Source of the DNA: Chitinophagaceae bacterium | GTDB taxonomy: Bacteria > Bacteroidota > Bacteroidia > Chitinophagales > Chitinophagaceae | Length of the DNA: 36,459 nucleotides | Direction of reading: 5' to 3' | NCBI GenBank assembly: GCA_023251255.1 | Contig: JAHEZD010000061.1 | Location: 1 to 36,459, forward strand | In this document: one piece after another, positions 30,251-36,459 of the stretch | Position numbering within the stretch: position 1 is the stretch's first letter | How the letters are laid out: each line of letters opens with the position of its first letter | Translations under genes and position numbers: made by a program | Notes under the pieces: generated by a model | Databases searched by the model: none | What the model was told of the DNA's origin: nothing | The model's input: only the letters and a program-made list of their open reading frames with translations

Positions 30251-32185
30251 ATGAGCTACCCATACCAGATCAAATCTTTTGACGAATACAAGGAAACCTA
30301 CCAAAAAAGCGTGGAAGACCCTGAAGGTTTCTGGGGGGAAATAGCCAGCCATTTTGTTTGGCGTAAAAAATGGAGTTCCGTTCTCAACTGGAACTTTGTG
30401 GAACCAAAAATTGAATGGTTCAAGGATGGCAAACTTAACATTACAGAAAGTTGCATTGACAGGCATTTGGAGGAACTTGGCGAGAAGCCGGCCATCATTT
30501 GGGAGCCGAACCATCCTGATGAGAGAACAAGAATCGTTACCTACAACCGTTTGCACAAAAGGGTTTGCCAAGTTGCACAAATGCTTATTAACAATGGCGT
30601 AAAAAAGGGCGATCGGGTTTGTATCTATATGGGCATGGTACCAGAACTGGCCTATGCTGTTTTGGGCTGTGCCAGGATTGGTGCCATTCACAGTGTCATT
30701 TTTGGTGGCTTTTCTGCACAAAGCATTGCAGACAGGTTATATGATGCAGGTGCGGAGTTCATCATTACATGTGATGGTGCTTACCGTGGTGAAAAAGTAA
30801 TCCCATTAAAAAGCGTTATCGATGATGCCTTGATTGGCAATAGAACGATAAAAAGGGTCATTGTTTTTACAAGGACAAGAACGCCCATCAGTATGTTGAA
30901 AGGAAGGGATGTTTGGTGGGAGGATGAAATGGAATATTCCGAGCAACAAGTGGAAAAAGATGGCAAGGTTTCCTTCCCTGCCGAAGAAATGGATGCAGAA
31001 GACCCATTGTTCATTCTCTATACAAGTGGCAGCACAGGCAAGCCCAAAGGTGTTGTTCATGCCTGCGGGGGGTACATGGTCTACACCAACTACACTTTTG
31101 TAAACGTGTTCCAATACCAGCAGGGACAAATACATTTCTGCACAGCGGATATTGGCTGGATAACTGGCCACTCATACATTGTTTATGGCCCGTTAAGTGC
31201 GGGTGCAACAAGCTTGATGTTTGAAGGGATCCCAACCTATCCAGACGCAGGAAGGTTCTGGGATATCATTGATAAATACAAAGTAAATATCCTGTACACT
31301 GCACCAACAGCCATAAGGAGCTTAATGGGCTTTGGCCTTGAACCTTTGGAAGGCAAGGACTTGTCTTCCTTGAAAGTTTTGGGTACTGTTGGTGAGCCCA
31401 TCAATGAAGAAGCATGGCATTGGTATGATGAACATATTGGCAAGAAAAAATGCCCGATTGTAGATACTTGGTGGCAAACAGAAACCGGCGGCACTTTAAT
31501 ATCCAACCTTGCAGGCATCACTCCTGCAAAACCAAGCTGGGCCACACTTCCCATGCCCGGTGTGCAAATGGTTCTGGTAGATGAAAAAGGCGAAGAGGTT
31601 ACCACTATGGAAGATGGCGTTTACAAGGGCAACCTCTGCATCAAGGCTCCATGGCCAAGCATCCTAAGGACTACTTATGGTGATCATGAACGCTGCAGGA
31701 CCAATTATTTTGCAACTTACCCCAATTTATATTTCACTGGTGATGGAGCATTGAAAGATGAGAATGGCTTCTTCAGGATTACAGGAAGGGTTGATGATGT
31801 ATTAAATGTAAGTGGCCATAGAATTGGTACTGCCGAAGTGGAGAATGCCATCAATATGCACGCTGGTGTGGTAGAAAGTGCAGTGGTTGGTTATCCCCAT
31901 GCAATTAAAGGCCAGGGCATTTATGCGTATGTGGTAGACAATAAAACCCATGGCGATGAGGAACGGACCAGGAAAGATATTCTTCAAACTGTTACAAGGG
32001 TCATTGGAGCTATTGCCAAGCCTGATAAGATCCAGTTTGTAACTGGCCTGCCCAAAACAAGAAGCGGCAAAATCATGCGTAGGATATTGAGGAAGATAGC
32101 AGAAGGGGAAACGCAGAATTTAGGTGATACTTCCACATTGCTTGACCCAAGTGTGGTAGAAGAAATAAAAAATGGAAAGCTGTAA
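30251..32185 (+). CDS. acs: Acetyl-CoA synthetase (AMP-forming)
   Basis: Acs makes acetyl-CoA from acetate, ATP and CoA. I use ATG 30251 (644 residues, MSYPYQIKSFDEY), which aligns with family members; a TTG seven codons upstream is less likely. Motifs: WNPHPxD-like IIWEPNHPDERTRIVTY (about 87), the P-loop LFILYTSGSTGKPKGVVHACGGY (about 255-277), DIGWITGHSYIVYGPLSAGATSLMFEG, WWQTETGG (about 411), YFTGDGALKDENGFFRITGRVDDVLNVSGHRIGTAEVE (about 495-530), and the regulatory Lys in TRSGKIMRRILRKI (about 610), where acetylation switches off Acs in many bacteria. The last codons are part of the terminator stem. It is divergent from the MHS carrier and DUF6814. Confidence 0.97.
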   Translation: MSYPYQIKSFDEYKETYQKSVEDPEGFWGEIASHFVWRKKWSSVLNWNFVEPKIEWFKDGKLNITESCIDRHLEELGEKPAIIWEPNHPDERTRIVTYNRLHKRVCQVAQMLINNGVKKGDRVCIYMGMVPELAYAVLGCARIGAIHSVIFGGFSAQSIADRLYDAGAEFIITCDGAYRGEKVIPLKSVIDDALIGNRTIKRVIVFTRTRTPISMLKGRDVWWEDEMEYSEQQVEKDGKVSFPAEEMDAEDPLFILYTSGSTGKPKGVVHACGGYMVYTNYTFVNVFQYQQGQIHFCTADIGWITGHSYIVYGPLSAGATSLMFEGIPTYPDAGRFWDIIDKYKVNILYTAPTAIRSLMGFGLEPLEGKDLSSLKVLGTVGEPINEEAWHWYDEHIGKKKCPIVDTWWQTETGGTLISNLAGITPAKPSWATLPMPGVQMVLVDEKGEEVTTMEDGVYKGNLCIKAPWPSILRTTYGDHERCRTNYFATYPNLYFTGDGALKDENGFFRITGRVDDVLNVSGHRIGTAEVENAINMHAGVVESAVVGYPHAIKGQGIYAYVVDNKTHGDEERTRKDILQTVTRVIGAIAKPDKIQFVTGLPKTRSGKIMRRILRKIAEGETQNLGDTSTLLDPSVVEEIKNGKL

Positions 32186-32198
32186 GCTTTCCATTTTT
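32168..32198 (+). terminator. Terminator overlapping the acs stop codon
   Basis: Stem AATGGAAAGCT (32171-32181) and AGCTTTCCATT (32185-32195) is perfect, extended by A:T pairs to 32168-32198, and followed by T. The loop GTA (32182-32184) holds part of the acs stop codon (TAA, 32183-32185). So the last four codons of acs form the left arm. It is probably active in both directions. Confidence 0.85.
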
Positions 32199-32223
32199 GT
32201 TGTTATTTATTCTTCCACAACGT

Positions 32224-32373
32224 TTTGCCCTTCTCCAAGGAAGTGGTGCATTGGTTATCAGTGCTGCAGCAGAGGTAGGCTTCGCACTGGAAAGTGCCGA
32301 ATGGAACAATGGCTTATTTACTTATGCTGTATTAAAAACACTGAAGGAAAAAGATGGGGATGCGAACAAGAAT
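32224..32373 (+). pseudogene. Relic of a caspase-like (peptidase C14) domain
   Basis: A stretch of about 50 codons reads LLQGSGALVISAAAEVGFAL then ESAEWNNGLFTYAVLKTLKEKDGDANKN. This corresponds to the C-terminal part of C14 caspase-like domains in Bacteroidota WD40- or TPR-caspase proteins, which typically have GtGtxVIxAs...E(F/Y)AxEsxxWgnGlFTYaLLxGL. The catalytic His and Cys lie upstream in full proteins and are absent here; upstream is only the acs terminator. Downstream the frame meets a terminator hairpin and then the response-regulator gene on the other strand. So it is a decayed fragment, not a working protease. Confidence 0.65.
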
Positions 32374-32405
32374 AAAAAGAGAGCCGCTCCTTCTCAGGAA
32401 CGGCT
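32371..32405 (-). terminator. Terminator of the single-domain response regulator
   Basis: On the minus strand AGCCGTTCC-TGAGAA-GGAGCGGCT (32382-32405) forms a 9-bp stem with one mismatch and is followed by CTCTTTTTATTC. It lies 46 bases after the stop of the response-regulator gene. Confidence 0.75.
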
Positions 32406-32450
32406 TCTTCTCGTTCATAGGGAACGGTTGGAGCGGGGGTTTAATAATTT

Positions 32451-32855
32451 TTATGCTGCGTTACTGAATATATTGATTAGTTGCTGGCTGCCAATAGGCT
32501 TAACAATAAAGTCGGAAATGTCGCTGATTGTCTTTGCCCGGTTAATATCTATTTGGTTAATAGACGAGCTGATCATATAAACGGTAATGTTTTTATTTAG
32601 CTTGGGCTTCAGCATGGCAAACAGTTCCATAAAAGTCCAGCCATCCATTACAGGCATATTGATGTCGAGCAGGATCATATCCGGAAGAACCTCATTGCTT
32701 GAAGACATTTTGCTAAGAAATTCTATGGCATCGAAACCATTCTTGAACTCATGAACATTATCTACAAGTTTGTTTTTCTGAATAATCTTTTTCATGGTAA
32801 AAAGATAAATCTCGTCATCATCAATCAGGAACAATGAATTCACAGTTGGTTTCAT
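32451..32855 (-). CDS. Single-domain response regulator (CheY-like receiver)
   Basis: The 134 residues contain only a receiver domain: acidic pocket DDDE (12-15), phospho-acceptor Asp 64 in MILLDINMPVMDGW, the Ser switch in VYMISSSINQID (about 97) and the Lys in DFIVKPI (about 118). There is no output domain, so it must act by protein-protein contact. The LFLIDDDEIYLFTMKKII start and the long gap in the receiver (MSSSNEVLPD) are typical of Bacteroidota CheY-like proteins that work with hybrid kinases. The partner kinase is not obvious; the kinase at 33921-35729 has its own OmpR-type regulator. Confidence 0.93.
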   Translation of the reverse strand: MKPTVNSLFLIDDDEIYLFTMKKIIQKNKLVDNVHEFKNGFDAIEFLSKMSSSNEVLPDMILLDINMPVMDGWTFMELFAMLKPKLNKNITVYMISSSINQIDINRAKTISDISDFIVKPIGSQQLINIFSNAA

Positions 32856-32998
32856 AGTGGTACGTTTCTACAGCAAAAGTAGAAACCAAATCCTTTGGGG
32901 CTGTAAGGTTATTGCTATTATTGCTGTGGTTATTATCACTACAAATAAAAAAGCCATGCTTATAAGCATAGCTTTTAAATATTGATAATTTAATCCAA

Positions 32999-33811
32999 TT
33001 AATTTCCAAAACGCATTACCCTTCCTCCATTTTGCATATTATTGATCATTTCCTGTTGTAATTTACCAAACTCTTCCCTACTAACTTTCTTTCCTTTGGA
33101 GGGCGCTTTGATTTCCTTCCTGTTCACTTCCTTTTTTATTTCGGTGGCAGTATAAACGATTTCACCATTATTGATATCGAGCTGTAAAATAACGCCTGGT
33201 AATCCACCATTGTTTTCTGGCCCAACAGGGCTAACAATGTCTTCGGCATACCAAGCAGTTACATCCGCTTCCTGTGGCTGGCTGGCTTTTGAACTATCTG
33301 TTTTGGTTGTATTACCATTGGTACTCGTGATCATTCTCACGCCACCTGTGCGCATCATCTGTTTGGTGATTGCTTTGCGGCAGTTGTACCCGCTAATCTT
33401 TTTTGTGCCATCCGTTAGTTTCCATTTCTGCTGGCGCAAACTATCTTCTATGATGTAAGTCTTTGCTCCCAAGTCCGTTTGCATGATGGATTTTGATTCA
33501 GCGAAATTTTTATACAATTCCCCTCCATCAGCACCACTCATTCTCATCACTACCCTTCTTCCACCCCCGCCCCCATCAAATGGATCTGGTGCTTCGTCTT
33601 CCGGTAGCATCTTGTAAATAGAAGTGCTGTCGCTAAAAAGAAGTACATGCTTCGTGGTGTTGAACTCTGGTACCATGGCCCGCATCTGTTCATCCGTTAT
33701 CCTTTTGTGCATGTTTGTCTTTCTTTCGTAAACAATCGTACCTTCTTTAACTTGGGCATTGGCTTTAGAGAAACCAGCCAAAAGCATCCCTGCCAAAAAT
33801 ATTTTTTTCAT
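32999..33811 (-). CDS. GLPGLI-family exported protein
   Basis: I take the second Met (33811) as start, since MKKIFLAGMLLAGFSKANAQ is a clean signal peptide; a longer frame from a TTG adds 7 residues. The name-giving motif is GGLPGVILQLDI (about 217-228). Other family traits are EGTIVYERKTNMHKR after the signal, an unusual poly-Gly loop DPFDGGGGGRRVV, YIIEDSLRQQKWKLTDGTKKISGYNCRKA with the conserved GYNCRKA, and VTAWYAEDIVSPVGPENN. GLPGLI proteins are Bacteroidota-specific periplasmic or outer-membrane-associated proteins of unknown function. The gene is divergent from the two-component pair, with 110 bases between, and could be a target of it. Confidence 0.9.
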   Translation of the reverse strand: MKKIFLAGMLLAGFSKANAQVKEGTIVYERKTNMHKRITDEQMRAMVPEFNTTKHVLLFSDSTSIYKMLPEDEAPDPFDGGGGGRRVVMRMSGADGGELYKNFAESKSIMQTDLGAKTYIIEDSLRQQKWKLTDGTKKISGYNCRKAITKQMMRTGGVRMITSTNGNTTKTDSSKASQPQEADVTAWYAEDIVSPVGPENNGGLPGVILQLDINNGEIVYTATEIKKEVNRKEIKAPSKGKKVSREEFGKLQQEMINNMQNGGRVMRFGN

Positions 33812-33920
33812 TGATAAAATTTTATGCTCCAAAACTAAAAGCAGTATGGGTTAAGTAGGGTTGCTTAAAGGTTAATTAAGGTTAACGGCTTCTTCTTCTT
33901 AAAAATGGATATCTATTTTT

Positions 33921-35729
33921 GTGCCGATGAAGAAACTGCACCTGTCAAGGAACTTAATGATTGCCGCTATACTCTTAATAGTGGCCTTCCAGGTTTATTG
34001 GCTGAACAAGCAATACAATGATGAATACAGCAGTTTGAAAAAGGAAGTGGATGTAACGTTCAGGGAAACAATATATAAACTGCAAAAGCAACGATTTGAG
34101 GGCGACCGCCTGCTTTTTCAATCATCAGGGGAAAAGGATGCTATCTGGTACAATGAAGAGGGGGCTGAAGGTGCCGCATTAAAGAACAATGCAAGCCCAA
34201 AACAAGTGAAGAAACCAAAGTCTTTTTCAAGAATCGAGGTAAGAGGCATTGGTGACATGGAAGCACTGAAGCATCTTGACCCATCGAAACTTGATTCTAT
34301 GAAAGTATTCAAATCAAGAGGAAGCATGCCCCTACCCCCGCCAGGCCTAATTGAAATTTTTGTGAAGCAAAGACTGAATGGGAAGGACACAAGCTTTACC
34401 ATCAAAAAAGACTCCAGTGGTAAAACCATTATTACCAATATCACATATAGTACCAATGCCCGGCATGCATTCTTTCCGAGTGAAAAAGATTCTTTTAACA
34501 GGCAGATACCCAAGAAGGATACCCTTATCATGATGTACGGAAAAAGCAAAATTCCATTTATCAAAAAAGGCGATTCATTAAAAGCAAGGTTCCCAATAGA
34601 AGAGATGTCTGCTTCTCCTATTATCCGTTTCTTGTCGAATAGCAAGAGCATTAATGATTCCATTCCGGTAAAAACAATTGACTCTGCCTTTAAATCAGAA
34701 CTGGGCAAATCGAGCAAAAAAATAAACTACGCTATTATCTTCAAGAAAGGCAATAAAAATGATACGGCAAAAGGCGATCTATCAAAAGATACTTCGAAGG
34801 AGTTTGCAACAAGCCATGTATTGGTTGGTTACAATACACCCTACTCCTATCAGGCCAAGTTCAATAATGTTTTCAGTTTCATCATTCAAAAAATGGGATG
34901 GCAAATAAGTGGCTCCTTACTGCTCCTCGCATTTGTGGTTATATCGTTCATTAGCTTGTACAGGAACCTCTTGGCACAAAGAAGATTGGCACTGATCAAG
35001 AATGAATTCATCAGTAATATTACCCACGAACTCAAAACACCTATAGCAACAGTTAGCGTGGCCATTGAAGCCCTGAAAAACTTTGGGGGCATTACAAGCC
35101 CTGAAAGGACAAAGGAGTACCTGGACATATCTTCATCCGAACTTCAACGTTTAAGCTTATTGGTTGACAAAGTGCTGAAACTGTCCATGTTTGAAAACAG
35201 GGAAATAGAACTGAAAGCCGAAGCGCTCGATATGAAAAAAGTTGTTGAAGAAGTGGTCAATACAATGAAACTCCAATTTGAAAAACATAAAGCTATCCTT
35301 GAACTTAAAACGGAAGGTGAACACTTCACAATTAATGCAGACCGATTGCATATGGTGAGCGTGTTATATAACTTATTGGACAATGCCTTGAAATACAGCA
35401 TGGAGAATCCCTTGATAACTGTTAAGCTGACCAGCAAACAAGAACATCTTGAAATAAGTGTTACTGACAATGGAATAGGCATTGCCCCAGAATACAAGGA
35501 CAGGATTTTTGAAAAATTCTTCAGGGTTCCTATGGGCAATGTGCATAATACAAAGGGTTATGGGCTGGGTTTAAGTTACGTGGCACATGTAGTAAAGAAG
35601 CATCAAGGTTTTATTGAAGTCAAAAGCAAGCTTGGCATTGGCAGTAGTTTCACGGTGAACCTACCTTACAATAATCACAGTAACACAATACAATTTGACA
35701 ACTACCGATCAATTAGCAAGGAACCATGA
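33921..35729 (+). CDS. Membrane sensor histidine kinase
   Basis: The 602 residues begin with a short basic segment and membrane helix (LMIAAILLIVAFQVYWL, about 12-28; GTG start at 33921, with ATG two codons later equally possible). A periplasmic domain of about 300 residues has no recognisable fold and is rich in Lys, Ser and Asp (KDTSFTIKKDSSGKTIITN). Helix 2 (ISGSLLLLAFVVISFISLYR, about 330-350) leads into HisKA, NEFISNITHELKTPIATVSVAIEALKNF with the phospho-His near 369, and HATPase_c with N-box NLLDNALKYS, G1 DNGIGI and G2 GYGLGLSYV. It lacks a HAMP domain, as is common in Bacteroidota. The stop overlaps the regulator start by 4 bases. Confidence 0.95.
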   Translation: MPMKKLHLSRNLMIAAILLIVAFQVYWLNKQYNDEYSSLKKEVDVTFRETIYKLQKQRFEGDRLLFQSSGEKDAIWYNEEGAEGAALKNNASPKQVKKPKSFSRIEVRGIGDMEALKHLDPSKLDSMKVFKSRGSMPLPPPGLIEIFVKQRLNGKDTSFTIKKDSSGKTIITNITYSTNARHAFFPSEKDSFNRQIPKKDTLIMMYGKSKIPFIKKGDSLKARFPIEEMSASPIIRFLSNSKSINDSIPVKTIDSAFKSELGKSSKKINYAIIFKKGNKNDTAKGDLSKDTSKEFATSHVLVGYNTPYSYQAKFNNVFSFIIQKMGWQISGSLLLLAFVVISFISLYRNLLAQRRLALIKNEFISNITHELKTPIATVSVAIEALKNFGGITSPERTKEYLDISSSELQRLSLLVDKVLKLSMFENREIELKAEALDMKKVVEEVVNTMKLQFEKHKAILELKTEGEHFTINADRLHMVSVLYNLLDNALKYSMENPLITVKLTSKQEHLEISVTDNGIGIAPEYKDRIFEKFFRVPMGNVHNTKGYGLGLSYVAHVVKKHQGFIEVKSKLGIGSSFTVNLPYNNHSNTIQFDNYRSISKEP

Positions 35730-36409
35730 CCATTAAAATTTTATACGTTGAAGACGAGCTGTTCCTGGGCAAGATTGTAAAGGAAACATTGGAAGGTCGC
35801 GGATTTGAAGTAAGTATGGAAACCGATGGCGACAAAGTGGTTCCTCTATTTCAGGAGGTTGAACCGGATATTTGTGTGCTGGATATAATGCTGCCCAATA
35901 AAAATGGTTTCGACATAGCTGAAGACATCAGGAAACTAAATGATGACGTGCCCATTATCTTCCTTACCGCAAAGACAGAAACAGAAGACGTGGTCAAAGG
36001 TTTTAAGCTTGGTGGCAATGATTATATACGCAAGCCATTCAGCATGGAAGAGCTGATTGTGAGAATTGAAAACTTGCTCCGTGTAAAAAAAGAAAATGCC
36101 CTTGCTGTTTCAGGAGATGCCATCAATCTCGGTGGTTATACGTTCCATCTCAATAAACAGGTATTGAGTTTCAAGGAAGAAGAGAAAAAACTCTCCTACC
36201 GTGAAAGTGAACTGTTGAAATACTTATTTGCCAACCGTAATAGCGTCATTGACAGAAAGGACCTACTTAACCATATTTGGGGCAATGACTCTTTTTTCAA
36301 CAGCAGGAACCTGGACGTTTACATCACCAAACTACGTTCCTACTTGAAAGAAGATACAGCCATTGAAATTCTTACCATTAAAGGCGTTGGGTACAGGTTT
36401 GTTACCTAA
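35726..36409 (+). CDS. OmpR/PhoB-family response regulator
   Basis: The 227 residues combine a receiver domain (acidic pocket ED at 9-10, phospho-acceptor Asp 53 in CVLDIMLPNKNGFD, Thr in IIFLTAKTE, Lys in DYIRKPFSMEEL) with a winged-helix DNA-binding domain (INLGGYTFHLNKQVLSF, KKLSYRESELLKYLFANRNSVIDRKDLLNHIW, SRNLDVYITKLRSYLKE, IKGVGYRF). The ATG at 35726 overlaps the kinase stop, giving coupled expression as cognate partners. Targets are unknown; the divergent GLPGLI gene is one guess. The last 50 bases of the window show no gene. Confidence 0.96.
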   Translation: MTIKILYVEDELFLGKIVKETLEGRGFEVSMETDGDKVVPLFQEVEPDICVLDIMLPNKNGFDIAEDIRKLNDDVPIIFLTAKTETEDVVKGFKLGGNDYIRKPFSMEELIVRIENLLRVKKENALAVSGDAINLGGYTFHLNKQVLSFKEEEKKLSYRESELLKYLFANRNSVIDRKDLLNHIWGNDSFFNSRNLDVYITKLRSYLKEDTAIEILTIKGVGYRFVT

Positions 36410-36459
36410 GCAAACGTTTGCGTAGAATATCTTTTCTTTACAGTAAGTAGTTTCTATTT

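Overview
The window looks like a chromosomal piece of a Bacteroidota genome, most likely Chitinophagaceae or a close relative (inference). The reasons are a GLPGLI-family protein, a prokaryotic GH3-family protein, DUF3667, DUF4345 and DUF6814 proteins, an MHS-type MFS carrier beside acs, weak or absent Shine-Dalgarno sequences, and promoters of the TTTG/TAnnTTTG type. Housekeeping genes flank and alternate with accessory DNA. I saw no rRNA, tRNA, CRISPR array, transposase or integrase gene.

Layout. (1) 1-530: the 3' part of an AraC-type regulator whose frame is broken by a one-base slip in an A tract, preceded by a doubtful small ORF. (2) 630-2019: ffh with a perfect-stem terminator. (3) 2090-13850: a block of small, functionally unrelated genes, mostly on the minus strand, separated by long imperfect inverted repeats. 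Members are a DoxX-like/SRPBCC-VOC/ArsR operon, a polysaccharide-lyase-like secreted protein, GNAT, HxlR with divergent SDR, SDR and quinone-reductase genes, a VOC protein, DUF4345, a MORN/YwqK-like lipid- or periplasm-targeted protein, an acyl-carrier-like membrane protein, an orphan, and DUF4145. The repeats end in GTTAnCnGC-like and GCnGnTAAC-like cores facing each other, sit just after stop codons, and all point the same way. That is the layout of integron gene cassettes with attC sites, but the core bases differ from the classical consensus and no integrase is present. This is the main discovery candidate.

(4) 13851-16442: an XRE regulator with a 58-bp concentric palindrome upstream, a coiled-coil protein that may share its C-terminal half, several repeat copies, and about 0.9 kb with no convincing gene. 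(5) 16443-20093: lptB with an unusual C-terminal extension of about 145 residues, then GH3 overlapping a TMEM175-type channel gene. (6) 20161-27063: a GT87-like membrane glycosyltransferase, DUF3667, fabG, an orphan, nth, a small orphan, a DivIC/FtsB-like cell-division gene and eno, with two copies of a MITE-like element that both start inside the stop codon of the neighbouring gene. (7) 27062-32198: an ABC ATPase, small membrane proteins, and an MHS-family carrier with its DUF6814 partner divergent from acs, which suggests uptake and activation of acetate or another short carboxylate. (8) 32224-36409: a relic of a caspase-like (C14) domain, a single-domain response regulator, a GLPGLI protein, and a histidine kinase/OmpR-type regulator pair with overlapping genes.

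All family calls come from reading motifs; no database search was run. Coordinates of repeats are by eye and may be off by a few bases.
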